Shown piece by piece: positions 34,151-43,917 of a stretch of DNA of 64,000 nt (position 1 is its first letter; each line of letters starts with the position of its first letter). Source of the DNA: JAQBQH01 sp035607415. Lineage in GTDB: Bacteria; Myxococcota_A; Polyangia; Palsa-1104. Below the pieces are notes generated by a model. That model was not told where the DNA came from. It saw only the letters and a program-made list of their open reading frames with translations, and did not search any database. A program made the position numbers and the translations under genes. The DNA lies in the NCBI GenBank assembly GCA_035607415.1, contig DATNAQ010000003.1, forward strand, positions 14,180 to 78,179. Reading direction: 5' to 3'.

Positions 34151-34528
34151 CTACTTCTTCTGGCCGTTCCAGCTGCCCGTCTGGATGCCGTCGCGCGCCT
34201 TGAACGAGCCGCTGAAGTTCGCCCAGTCCTGGGTGAAGTCCCACGTGAACGTACCGTTCGCGTTGGGAGTCGTTCCCTCCGACCAGGTGCCGCGCAGCTC
34301 GTGGCCGGACAGCTTGCCGTCAACGCTGCCCTTGCGAGCGCCCTCGTAGCTGCCGGTGACTTTGTCGCCCTTGCGCTGCAACGTCACCGTGACCTCGACG
34401 GCGCCGGGCGCGTTGGCGCCGTTGGTGCCGGCGCCGTATCGCGTGTCGTAGGCTCCCGTCGGCCGTTTGCCGCACCCGACGAACGTCAGCAGCGCAGCGC
34501 CCGCCAAGACCGTCGTGATTCGCCTCAT
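34151..34528 (-). CDS. Small lipoprotein, function unknown
   Basis: The protein has 125 residues with a lipoprotein signal (MRRITTVLAGAALLTFVG-C19). The mature part is a short beta-rich domain (VEVTVTLQRKGDKVTGSYEG, WANFSGSFKARDGIQTGSWN) in which Gly and Trp recur at regular spacing; this layout is shared with many small bacterial lipoproteins that form a minimal beta barrel. It precedes the peroxiredoxin gene by 75 bases in the same direction. Upstream, a palindrome GTCCGGT-A-ACCGGAC (34580-34594) lies in the 99-base gap to the TPR gene and could be an operator. Confidence 0.7.
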   Translation of the reverse strand: MRRITTVLAGAALLTFVGCGKRPTGAYDTRYGAGTNGANAPGAVEVTVTLQRKGDKVTGSYEGARKGSVDGKLSGHELRGTWSEGTTPNANGTFTWDFTQDWANFSGSFKARDGIQTGSWNGQKK

Positions 34529-34579
34529 GCGAACGTTATAGGCAGTGTGACGTCCGCCGCCACGCGCAACCGGAGCACG

Positions 34580-34594
34580 GTCCGGTAACCGGAC
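34580..34594. promoter_or_regulatory. Palindrome GTCCGGT-A-ACCGGAC, possible operator
   Basis: Seven-base perfect arms with one central base lie 52 bases upstream of the small lipoprotein start and 34 bases after the TPR gene stop. The one-base centre argues against an RNA hairpin and for a protein-binding site, but nothing identifies the protein. Confidence 0.3.
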
Positions 34595-34627
34595 GGGTTT
34601 CGGCTCGTTGGGCTCAGTCGGCGCGCA

Positions 34628-36265
34628 TCATCGCGCCGTTTCCGCAGCCGCGCGCGCGTCTGAAAGCCCCACGGTTTCTTGATCGGCGTTGGTCCAATTG
34701 GCGGCGAGCTGCGAGAAATAGTCGCGCGCCGCCTTGGGATCAACGAGGCCTGCCGCCGTCGCGGCGTCGAGAAGCGAGCGACTGCGTCGCGGATGACTGT
34801 CGAGTGACTGGCGGAACTCCTTCAGGGCGTCAGCCGGCCGATGCTGCCGTAGCAGAAGCTCGCCCAGTCGCTCGCGGGGCGTTACCGCGCCCGCCGGACC
34901 GGAGGGCGGTACGGCCTCGTCGAGGGCGATCGCTTTTCGCAGCGAGTCGATCGCCGTTTTCGGCTGGTTCCGCAACTCCGCCAATTGCGAGTCGAGAATC
35001 AACACGGACACGCGCCAATCGTCCGCAGCCTCCTTGTCCATCTTCGCGAGCACGCCGACCAGTGCCTGCCGGCTCGACTCCAGTTGCGCGACGTTTCTGC
35101 CGACTGCGGCAGCCTGGCCATGCGTGAACGCAAGGAGCGCTTGCGCCTGCAGCGCCGCGTGCGTCGCTGCCTTCTTGACGTGGCAGGCGCACCCGGGCGT
35201 GCTCGCCCGGAATGCAGAGCCCGAGACGCTCGCCTCGACCGTCGCCAGCGGCGCCAATAGCTCGTCACTGCGCGCCCAATCATTGGTCGTCAGTAGATAC
35301 TCCGAGGCCATTTCTCCAACCCGGAGCGGCATCAGATCCGGGTCCTTCGTCCGCGTCAGCGCATCACGGCCGCGCTGCAGCACTTCCTCGGCGTGGCGTC
35401 TCTGTCCACGCTCGAACGAGATCGACATCAGCCACGCCAAGCTGTGAAAGTCGTAATAGCTCGAATCGTGCTGCCTCTTCTTCGCGGCGCTCACCGACGC
35501 GGCCCAGGCCGCCTCGTTCGAGGCTTGCGCCTCTCGCCACATCCCAAGCTGCACGAAGATGTGCGACGGCATGTGCTGCGCATGAGACGCTTCGGGCGCG
35601 ATCTGGGCATAACGGCGCGCGGCAGGCAGTGCGAGAACGGCGTGCTCCGGATCGTCGAACGCGTGAATCACGTAGTGCGCTGCGCCCGGATGGTCGGGGT
35701 TGTGTGCAAGCACGCCGAGCGACACGGCCGCGGCCTCGGCGAAGGGACGAAATCCGTGCCCGCGCTTGCGAGTTCCCAAGAGCGCGACCGAGTAGAGCGT
35801 GGCGGCTTCGTCGTCCTTCGGGTAGCTGTCGTGGAGCTTTGCCAGCGCCGATGCATAGGCCTGCCAGCGCGTCTCGCGATCGCCGTCGCCGAACAGAATC
35901 TTCGCTGCGTCAATGAACCCGCGCTCACGATCGCTCAGAGGCGCGTTGGCGGGAATCTTGGCCATCGCCGCGCGTGATGCGACGAGATTCTCTGATTCCC
36001 AGACCGGATGGTAGTAAGTCAACGCTTCTCCCCAGTAGCCCATCGCGAACGACGGAGCCACCTTGGTCGCTGCGCGAAACTCGTCGAGCGCCTCGTCGTA
36101 CCAGAATGAGTGCATGGCCAGCATTCCACGCAGGAAGTGCTGCTGCGCGATTTTGGGTCCCGTCGTCGGAAACTCGATTCGGCCGAGTAACGACCCGCTG
36201 GCCGCGTGTGCGGTCGACAAGGCGCCGAGCATTGTCGCCGCGACGATCAAGAGATTGCGCTTCAC
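34628..36265 (-). CDS. Exported TPR-like protein
   Basis: The protein has 545 residues with a signal peptide (MKRNLLIVAATMLGALSTAHA). It is helical throughout with TPR-like pairs (FWYDEALDEFRAATKVAPSF, LLLRQHRPADALKEFRQSLD) and a His-rich middle (GHGFRPFAEA, GAAHYVIHAFDDPEHAVLAL, ASHAQHMPSHIFVQLG). It contains one CACH segment (GCACHVKKA), which is not a haem CxxCH motif. Proteins with this exact mix are frequent in soil bacteria as uncharacterised TPR proteins. It would act in the periplasm. The 280 bases upstream hold the divergent promoter region shared with the thermolysin-like gene. Confidence 0.8.
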   Translation of the reverse strand: MKRNLLIVAATMLGALSTAHAASGSLLGRIEFPTTGPKIAQQHFLRGMLAMHSFWYDEALDEFRAATKVAPSFAMGYWGEALTYYHPVWESENLVASRAAMAKIPANAPLSDRERGFIDAAKILFGDGDRETRWQAYASALAKLHDSYPKDDEAATLYSVALLGTRKRGHGFRPFAEAAAVSLGVLAHNPDHPGAAHYVIHAFDDPEHAVLALPAARRYAQIAPEASHAQHMPSHIFVQLGMWREAQASNEAAWAASVSAAKKRQHDSSYYDFHSLAWLMSISFERGQRRHAEEVLQRGRDALTRTKDPDLMPLRVGEMASEYLLTTNDWARSDELLAPLATVEASVSGSAFRASTPGCACHVKKAATHAALQAQALLAFTHGQAAAVGRNVAQLESSRQALVGVLAKMDKEAADDWRVSVLILDSQLAELRNQPKTAIDSLRKAIALDEAVPPSGPAGAVTPRERLGELLLRQHRPADALKEFRQSLDSHPRRSRSLLDAATAAGLVDPKAARDYFSQLAANWTNADQETVGLSDARAAAETAR

Positions 36266-36545
36266 TGGTGCACGGTATCACGCCGCTGCTATCGAGGCTC
36301 CGCGCAGCGCACAACCTTGCTGGCAGCGACTCACTCCATCTCATTGTATGCGGAATACTCGGGCCCGGCCGATAGCAACCGGTTAGCGATCCGGCTGCCG
36401 AACACGATTCGTATACCGGTTGCCACTTGCGCCGTCGCCGCCCGCGCGCGCGGCGCATCCGTCGAGAATTACTGATGCGCGATCCCGGCACGCGTCGTGC
36501 TTTGCGCCCCGCGTCGCAACGCGCTCGCAACCCAGGAGGGGGATC

Positions 36546-38171
36546 ATGCATCGCACGCTCACGCTTTCGTTCGCCGTACTCGCGCTCGCTGCTGCAGGTT
36601 GTCGCGGCAGCAGCGGCACATCCTCGTCGTCCGGCACCACCGACGGTGGCGACGTCGATCCGCTACAGCAGCTCGAAGAAGACACCGGCCACTCGTGGAG
36701 CATTCGCTGGCGTCAGGAGCTGCACACGCCGGCGCTGCTCGAGGGACGAACAGCGCCGATGGCGACGACCGGCGGCGACGCCGAACGCGCCGGCCGCCAA
36801 TTCCTCCTTCACTATGGCGCGCTCTACGCCATGAAACCGGGCGACGACCTCGTCGCCACCGACAGCGGCACCGACGAGCTCGGCATGACGCACGCCCGCT
36901 TCCAGCAGCAGATCGGCGACGTGCCGGTGTGGGGCGGCGAGCTCATCGCGCACTTCGACACCGACGGCGCGCTCGTCCGCGTCAACGGCCGTTACGTGCC
37001 GGTGCCCGCGCCGCTGCCGATGGCGGTCAAGAGCGCCGACGAGGCGCGCGTGCTCGCGGTCAACGGCGCGCGCGCCGCGTATCCGACGGTGAGCGCCGAC
37101 GCCTTCACCAGCCAGACGCCCAAGCTCTACGTCTACCCGCTCAGCCCCACGTCGATGAAGCTGGTGTGGCACGTCAGCCTCGACGCCGCCGACGACACGC
37201 AGGTGATGACGCTCGACGCGTTCGTCGACGCCGTCGACGGCAGCATCGTGCACCTCGCCGAGACCACCGAGTACCTCGACGGCAGCGGCGTCGGCGTCAC
37301 CGGCGATCAGGAGTCGCTCGTCGTCGCCAAGGACGGCGCCAGCTACATCCTCGAGGACGTGACGCGCGGCTCGCCGGCGGCGCGGACCTACACGGCCAAC
37401 GGCACGACGCGCCTGCCCGGCACCGCCGTGCGCAGCAAGGACACGATGAGCTGGGACACGGCGGGCAGCGCCGCCGGCGCCGCCGTCGACGCGCACGCCT
37501 TCGTCGCCAAGACGTGGGATTACTACTTCAAGGTCCACGGCCGCCTCGGCTGGGACGGCAAGAACAAGGGCGTGCACGCGACCGTGCACTACGGCTCGAA
37601 GTACGACAACGCCTTCTTCGACGGCAACCAGCTCGTCTTCGGCGACGGCGACGGCACCGACTTCTCGCCCTTCTCCGGCGCGCTCGACGTGGTCGCGCAC
37701 GAGTTCACCCACGGCGTCACCTACCACACCGCCAAGCTCGGCATGGAAGGCGAGAACGGCGCGCTCAACGAGGCGCTCTCCGACATCTTCGGCTGCTTCG
37801 TCGAGGGCAACTGGCAGATGGGCGAAGGGATCTACCACCCGTCGGGCCACGCCGCCGCGCTGCGCGACATCGCCAATCCGCACAAGTCGAACAACCCGGC
37901 GACCATGAGCGAGTACGTCCAGACCACCAGCGACAACGGCGGCGTGCACATCAACAGCACCATCGTGTCGCACGCGGCCTATCTCATGGCCAAGACGCTC
38001 CCGCTCGCCACCGTCGAGAAGGTCTGGTATCGCGCGCTCACGCGCTACCTGCACTCGTCGGCGGATTTCCGAGACGCGGCCGACGCCACCATCTCGGCGG
38101 CGCACGACCTCGGCGGTGACACCGAGGCGGCGGTGCAGGACGCGTGGGTGAAGATCGGGCTGATCGAGTAA
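36546..38171 (+). CDS. Thermolysin-family (M4) metalloprotease, lipoprotein
   Basis: The protein has 541 residues with a lipoprotein signal (MHRTLTLSFAVLALAAAG-C19) and a Ser/Gly linker. A propeptide (FTP/PepSY-like, about 50-200, with TDELGMTHARFQQQIGDVPV) is followed by the M4 catalytic domain: VAHEFTHGVTYH (zinc His and catalytic Glu near 385), the third ligand in GALNEALSDIFG, and the substrate His in GGVHINSTIVSHA. It secretes and self-activates in known relatives, and digests extracellular protein, consistent with a predatory or saprophytic life. The start is fixed by GGAGGGGGATC before the ATG. Several in-frame starts upstream lack ribosome sites. Confidence 0.95.
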   Translation: MHRTLTLSFAVLALAAAGCRGSSGTSSSSGTTDGGDVDPLQQLEEDTGHSWSIRWRQELHTPALLEGRTAPMATTGGDAERAGRQFLLHYGALYAMKPGDDLVATDSGTDELGMTHARFQQQIGDVPVWGGELIAHFDTDGALVRVNGRYVPVPAPLPMAVKSADEARVLAVNGARAAYPTVSADAFTSQTPKLYVYPLSPTSMKLVWHVSLDAADDTQVMTLDAFVDAVDGSIVHLAETTEYLDGSGVGVTGDQESLVVAKDGASYILEDVTRGSPAARTYTANGTTRLPGTAVRSKDTMSWDTAGSAAGAAVDAHAFVAKTWDYYFKVHGRLGWDGKNKGVHATVHYGSKYDNAFFDGNQLVFGDGDGTDFSPFSGALDVVAHEFTHGVTYHTAKLGMEGENGALNEALSDIFGCFVEGNWQMGEGIYHPSGHAAALRDIANPHKSNNPATMSEYVQTTSDNGGVHINSTIVSHAAYLMAKTLPLATVEKVWYRALTRYLHSSADFRDAADATISAAHDLGGDTEAAVQDAWVKIGLIE

Positions 38172-38179
38172 GATGCGCC

Positions 38180-39633
<1,454 letters not shown>

Positions 39634-39637
<4 letters not shown>

Positions 39638-40281
39638 TCGCGAACATCCTGGAGCATCTCGGCCTGTGGATCACCCATGTGATCTCGTCCTTGGGGTACC
39701 TCGGCGTGGTGCTGCTCATGGCCATCGAGTCGGCGTGCATCCCGCTTCCGTCGGAGATCATCATGCCGTTCGCCGGCGCCGTGACGCTGGCGTCGGTGGC
39801 GGGCGAGGCGCACCTCAACCTGTGGCTGGTCGGGTTGGCCGGCGCCGTTGGCTGCAACCTCGGCTCCGTCGTCGCCTACTTCGTCGGCGCCAAGCTCGGC
39901 CGTCCGTTCCTCGAGCGTACGCGCTGGGTCCGCTTCTTCGTCACGCCGCACGAGCTCGAGCGCGTCGACGGCTGGTTCGCGCGCCGCGGCGCGATCATGG
40001 TGTTCGTCGCGCGTCTCTTGCCGGTGGTGCGCACGTTCATCGCGTTGCCGGCGGGCATCGCGCGCATGAACCAGGTGCGCTTCCACCTCTATACGTTCAT
40101 CGGCTCCTTGCCGTGGTGCCTCGGTCTGGCGTACCTCGGCGCGCGCGCGGGCGAGAACTGGGATTACTTGCGGCCGTGGTTCCACCGCTTCGATGCCGTC
40201 ATCGCCGTCGTGATCATCGTGGGCGCGGCCTGGTTCATCCGCTCGCGCATCCGCGCGCTGAAAGCGCAGCCGAGCGGGTAA
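39634..40281 (+). CDS. DedA-family membrane protein
   Basis: The protein has 215 residues. DedA (SNARE-associated) motifs are clear: ESACIPLPSEIIMPFAGAV at the first re-entrant helix, LGSVVAYFVGAKLGRPFLER, and FFVARRGAIMVFVARLLPVV RTFIALPAG, which contains the conserved E, G and R residues. DedA proteins move or flip polyprenyl or phospholipid carriers in the inner membrane. The GTG start makes a GTGA overlap with the permease stop, and GGAGG lies four bases before it. Confidence 0.93.
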
Positions 40282-40320
40282 TTTTTTGACGCGGCCCGAT
40301 CCGCGACCGAAGATCGGACC

Positions 40321-41187
40321 ATGGCCCGCCCGCAGCGCTCGACGAAAGCGCATGCCGAAGATCCGTTCGCGTTCGTCGACGCGCACATGTCCGCGCACTG
40401 GGCCAAGGGGAACTGCCGGCTGCTCGCCGGCGATTGCCTGGCGCTCCTCGATCAGCTTCCCGCGCAGTCGATCGATCTGATCTTCGCGGACCCGCCCTAC
40501 CTCTTGTCCAACGGCGGCACCACCTGCGCCTCGGGCCGCCGCGTCTCCGTCGACAAGGGCAAGTGGGACGCCTCGGCCGGCATCGCAGCCGATCACGCGT
40601 GGAACGAGCGCTGGCTGCGATCGTGTCAGCGCGTGCTCAAGCCGTCGGGCACGATCTGGGTCTCGGGCACGCACCACGTGATCTTCTCCATCGGCTTCGC
40701 GATGCAGACGCTCGGCTTCCATCTGCTCAACACGATCACGTGGTTCAAGCCGAACGCCAGCCCCAACCTCGCCTGCCGGATGTTCACGCACTCGACGGAG
40801 ATCGTGCTCTGGGCCTCGCCCGCCAAGCGCGCGCCGCTACCGCACACGTTCAACTACCGCGACATGAAGGCGGAGAACGGCGGCAAGCAGATGCGTGATC
40901 TGTGGCAGATCCCCGAGCCCGACGGCGAGCAGGTCGTCTGGTCGCTGCCGACGCCGCCCAAGAACGAAAAGCGCTCGGGCCGCCACCCCACGCAGAAGCC
41001 GCTCGGCCTGCTCGATCGCATCATCCGCGCCGGCTCGATCCCGAACGACGTGGTGCTCGATCCGTTCAACGGCTCGGGCACCAGCGGCGTGGCCGCGCTC
41101 GCCGCTGGACGGCGCTACGTCGGCATCGACGTCGATCGCGCCTATCTCGATCTCACCAAGAAGCGGATCGTCGAGCTGCAGCTCTGA
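40321..41187 (+). CDS. DpnA-like adenine DNA methyltransferase, no restriction partner
   Basis: The protein has 288 residues. Motif IV DPPYLLSNGG (about residue 58) comes before motif I VLDPFNGSGTSGV (about 247), the beta-class order. The sequence follows streptococcal DpnA closely: VSVDKGKWD, VLKPSGTIWVSG, NTITWFKPNASPNLACRMFT HSTEIVLWA, SGRHPTQKP. DpnA methylates adenine in GATC and also acts on single-stranded DNA. No endonuclease gene is nearby, so it is an orphan, perhaps used for GATC marking in the chromosome or to protect incoming DNA. The GATC specificity is inferred from the resemblance. It starts at an ATG 39 bases after the DedA stop. Confidence 0.88.
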   Translation: MARPQRSTKAHAEDPFAFVDAHMSAHWAKGNCRLLAGDCLALLDQLPAQSIDLIFADPPYLLSNGGTTCASGRRVSVDKGKWDASAGIAADHAWNERWLRSCQRVLKPSGTIWVSGTHHVIFSIGFAMQTLGFHLLNTITWFKPNASPNLACRMFTHSTEIVLWASPAKRAPLPHTFNYRDMKAENGGKQMRDLWQIPEPDGEQVVWSLPTPPKNEKRSGRHPTQKPLGLLDRIIRAGSIPNDVVLDPFNGSGTSGVAALAAGRRYVGIDVDRAYLDLTKKRIVELQL

Positions 41188-41196
41188 GCCCGCGCG

Positions 41197-42549
41197 CTAG
41201 CTGCCCGGCCGCTTGATGCGGTGCTCGCGCAGGAGCCGCTCGAGCGACTTCCGGTGCACCTCGGCGATCGTCGCCGCCTGATCGAGATCCCAGTCGGTGG
41301 CGCGCACCAGATCCTCGAGATACTCGCGCTCGGTGGCATCGCGCGCCGCGCGCAGCGACACGCGGTGGTGCATGGCCGGCTCGGCGCGCTTGCGCAGCTC
41401 GGCGACGGCGTCGAGCGGATCGCCGTGGAGCAGCTTGGGATCGGACATGATCACCGCACGCTCGACGACGTTGCGCAGCTCGCGAACGTTGCCCGGCCAG
41501 TCGTAGCCGATCATGAAGTCGAAGATCGCCTCCCAACCCGGCGCCGGCCGCGATGTCTGCTCGCCGGCGAAGGCGTGCTCGCGCGCGAAGTGCGACGCGA
41601 GCAGCGGGATGTCCTCGCGCCGCTCGCGCAAGGGCGGGATGGTCACCGTCACCACGGCGAGCCGATAGTAGAGGTCCTCGCGAAACTGCCCTTCGCCGAT
41701 GCGCGCGCCGAGATCGCGGTTGCTCGCGGCCACGATGCGCGCGTCGATCGGTGTCGGCTTCGATCCGCCGACGCGCAGCACCTCGTTCGACTCGAGCACG
41801 CGCAACAGCTTCGGTTGCAGCTCGAGCGCCAGCTCGCCGAGCTCGTCGAGGAACACGGTGCCGCCGTCGGCGCGCTCGAACACGCCCGCGCGCCGCTCGG
41901 TGGCGCCGGTGAAGGCGCCCTTCTCGTGCCCGAAGAGCTCGGCCTCGATCAGCGTCGGCGGCACCGCCGCGCAGTCGAACACGGCGAACGGCCGCGCCGC
42001 CCGCCGCGAGCGCGCATGGATGGCGCGCGCCACCCGCTCCTTGCCGGTGCCGGTCTCGCCGTGGATGAGGACCGCGGCGTCGGTCGGCGCCACGCGATCG
42101 AGCAGCGCGAACAGCTCGCGCATCGCCACCGAGCGCCCGAGGAGGCCCTCGAAGTCGTCCTTCTCGGCGAGCGCCACCCGCACCGGCGCCGCGCTGAACG
42201 AGAAGCGCAGCCTGGTCGCGCCGCACTCGATGACCGCGCCGTCGTCGAGCGGTGCCACGCGCACGCGCACCCCGCCCACGCGCGTGCCGTTGGTCGAGCC
42301 GAGATCGATGAGCATGCAGTCGCTCTTGCCGACGTCGATGCGCAAGTGGCGCCGCGACACGTGCTCGTCGGTGAGCACCAGATCCGCCGAGGCGTGCGTG
42401 CCCACCTCGAGCGAGCGCCCCTTGGCCTGCGCCTTCTTGCCCGCGTCCGGTCCGGCCACGACCTCGACGGCAAAGCCGCGCACTTCCACCGCGACCGCGC
42501 GATTGCCGACAGACAGAACAGTGGTGGCAGGCTTGTCGAAGTCGCTCAT
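41197..42549 (-). CDS. Sigma-54 activator with N-terminal FHA domain
   Basis: The protein has 450 residues. An FHA domain fills about 1-120 (GRSLEVGTHASADLVLTDEH VSRRHLRID, DLGSTNGTRVGG: the phosphothreonine-binding Arg, Ser and Asn are present). The AAA+ sigma-54 domain has Walker A GETGTGKE, GAFTGA near 212 for contact with sigma-54, and the R-finger region PPLRERREDIPLL. The C-terminal Fis helix-turn-helix is DLDQAATIAEVHRKSLERLL. FHA-type activators are a myxobacterial speciality and answer Ser/Thr kinases. No kinase is adjacent. The ATG at 42549 is the only start that keeps the FHA domain intact with a plausible N-terminus. Confidence 0.94.
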   Translation of the reverse strand: MSDFDKPATTVLSVGNRAVAVEVRGFAVEVVAGPDAGKKAQAKGRSLEVGTHASADLVLTDEHVSRRHLRIDVGKSDCMLIDLGSTNGTRVGGVRVRVAPLDDGAVIECGATRLRFSFSAAPVRVALAEKDDFEGLLGRSVAMRELFALLDRVAPTDAAVLIHGETGTGKERVARAIHARSRRAARPFAVFDCAAVPPTLIEAELFGHEKGAFTGATERRAGVFERADGGTVFLDELGELALELQPKLLRVLESNEVLRVGGSKPTPIDARIVAASNRDLGARIGEGQFREDLYYRLAVVTVTIPPLRERREDIPLLASHFAREHAFAGEQTSRPAPGWEAIFDFMIGYDWPGNVRELRNVVERAVIMSDPKLLHGDPLDAVAELRKRAEPAMHHRVSLRAARDATEREYLEDLVRATDWDLDQAATIAEVHRKSLERLLREHRIKRPGS

Positions 42550-42619
42550 TTTCCGAGGGTCCACGGGCAGTTTATCCGAAAGTTGCTCGCCCGCGCGGCG
42601 GGTGCCTAGAATCCGGGCC

Positions 42620-43252
42620 ATGTCTCGCCTCACCGTCGTCGTCGCCGCAGTCGCGGCCCTGTCTGCCGTCGCAACGACGGCACACGCCGAGATCCAGCAG
42701 GGCGTGCCCGAAGTCTTCCCCTCCAAGCACGAGCTCTCCGCACACCTCGGCTTCCAGGCCGGGTTCGGCGGCAAGTTCGGCTCGACCTCCGGCCTCAAGC
42801 TCGAAGGCGACTACGCCTACAAGTTCCATCCGTACATCTGGTTCAACGCCGACGTCGCCAACGTCTTCGGCTTCGGCACCGCCGACGGCTTCTGCGCGCA
42901 CAGCGTCGCCGGCGCCAGCTGCTATCGCGGCGGCTGGAACCTCGAGCTCATGGCCGGCATCAAGCTCAAGTTCACCACCAAGATCCCGCTCGTGATCGAG
43001 GCGCCCGCGCTCGTCGGCCTCGAGGTGCTCTACAACCGCGATTGCGGCGACAACGGCGCCGCCGTGCCCGTCATCAAGACCGGCGCCGGCGTCATGTACT
43101 TTCTGACCAAGAACATCGGCGTCGGCGGCAAGTTCGACGTCGCGTTCGGCCCCGGCTTCCACGGTGCTGGCTCGATCGTTTGCCAGAACACGTCGTATAC
43201 TGACTTCTTCGGCTACTTCGACTTCATGGTAGGGGCCGAATTCGTCCTGTAG
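42620..43252 (+). CDS. Small outer-membrane beta-barrel protein (first of a pair)
   Basis: The protein has 210 residues with a signal peptide (MSRLTVVVAAVAALSAVATT, cut at AHAE). The mature part alternates aromatic and polar residues (HPYIWFNADVANVFGF, GVMYFLTKNIGVGGKFDVAF) and ends in FEFVL-type residues, as in an eight-stranded barrel. It resembles the next gene in the opening EIQQGVPEVFPSKHELSAHL versus QIQTKGPELFPGKLQVGVTV, so the two are probably a tandem duplicate. It diverges from the FHA activator with 70 bases between the starts. Confidence 0.78.
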   Translation: MSRLTVVVAAVAALSAVATTAHAEIQQGVPEVFPSKHELSAHLGFQAGFGGKFGSTSGLKLEGDYAYKFHPYIWFNADVANVFGFGTADGFCAHSVAGASCYRGGWNLELMAGIKLKFTTKIPLVIEAPALVGLEVLYNRDCGDNGAAVPVIKTGAGVMYFLTKNIGVGGKFDVAFGPGFHGAGSIVCQNTSYTDFFGYFDFMVGAEFVL

Positions 43253-43263
43253 AGGAGGGACAC

Positions 43264-43845
43264 GTGATTCGATCAATCGCGGTCTTGACCATCGCAGCAG
43301 CGCTCTTCGCAGCATCGCCGGCACACGCGCAGATCCAGACCAAGGGGCCCGAGCTCTTCCCCGGAAAGCTGCAGGTCGGCGTGACGGTGATCGGCTTCCA
43401 GACCGGCTTCGTCGACACGACGCCGTCGGGCTACAAGCTGACCGGCGACATCGCCGGCCTCATCGCGCAGCCGGGCAAGCTGTCGTTGTGGCTCGGCGGC
43501 GGCATCAACTACGCCTTCGGCCTCTTCACTTGCGACATCAGCGGCAACTGCGGCGGCGACTTGCAGATGTGGGCGTTCGTCATGCTCACGTTCGAGAAGC
43601 TGCTGCCGATCCCGCTCGTGCCGTTCGCGCGCGCCGGCATCGGCGGCGACGTGCTCTTCTACGGCGCGACCGCCGGCGCCTTCGTGTTCCGCTTCGGCGG
43701 CGGCGCGTACTACTACCTCTTGAAGTGGCTCGGCCTCGGGCTCGAGACCAACTTCACGTTCGGTCCCGGCTTCTACGGCAACGGCAGGGGCACGCTGTTC
43801 TACGGCAACTGGGACTTCGGCCTCGGCGCGCGCTTCGCCTTCTGA
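43264..43845 (+). CDS. Small outer-membrane beta-barrel protein (second of a pair)
   Basis: The protein has 193 residues with a signal peptide (VIRSIAVLTIAAALFAASPA, cut at AHAQ). It is a likely paralogue of the gene 11 bases upstream and shares the order KGPELFPGKLQVGVTVIGFQ, a Cys pair in FTCDISGNCGGD, and a late GLGLETNFTFGPGFYGNG strand matching GVGGKFDVAFGPGFHGAG. It ends in the aromatic ARFAF expected of a barrel. The GTG at 43264 follows GAGGAGGGACAC. The stop is followed by a cluster of GGAATTT repeats. Confidence 0.78.
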   Translation: MIRSIAVLTIAAALFAASPAHAQIQTKGPELFPGKLQVGVTVIGFQTGFVDTTPSGYKLTGDIAGLIAQPGKLSLWLGGGINYAFGLFTCDISGNCGGDLQMWAFVMLTFEKLLPIPLVPFARAGIGGDVLFYGATAGAFVFRFGGGAYYYLLKWLGLGLETNFTFGPGFYGNGRGTLFYGNWDFGLGARFAF

Positions 43846-43857
43846 AATTTCCTGAAT

Positions 43858-43917
43858 TCCGGAATTTAGCCCGGCCGGAATTTCGCCCGACCGCCCGGCC
43901 GGAATTTCGCCCGGCCG
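43858..43917. repeat. GGAATTT(C/A)GCCCG repeat cluster between convergent genes
   Basis: A 21-base direct repeat, GCCCGGCCGGAATTTCGCCCG, occurs at 43869-43889 and 43893-43913, and a degenerate third copy (CCGGAATTTAGCCCG) overlaps the start of this segment. The GGCCGG cores are palindromic. It separates the barrel gene from the convergent MglA-like gene and could act as a terminator or a mobile small repeat. Confidence 0.6.
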
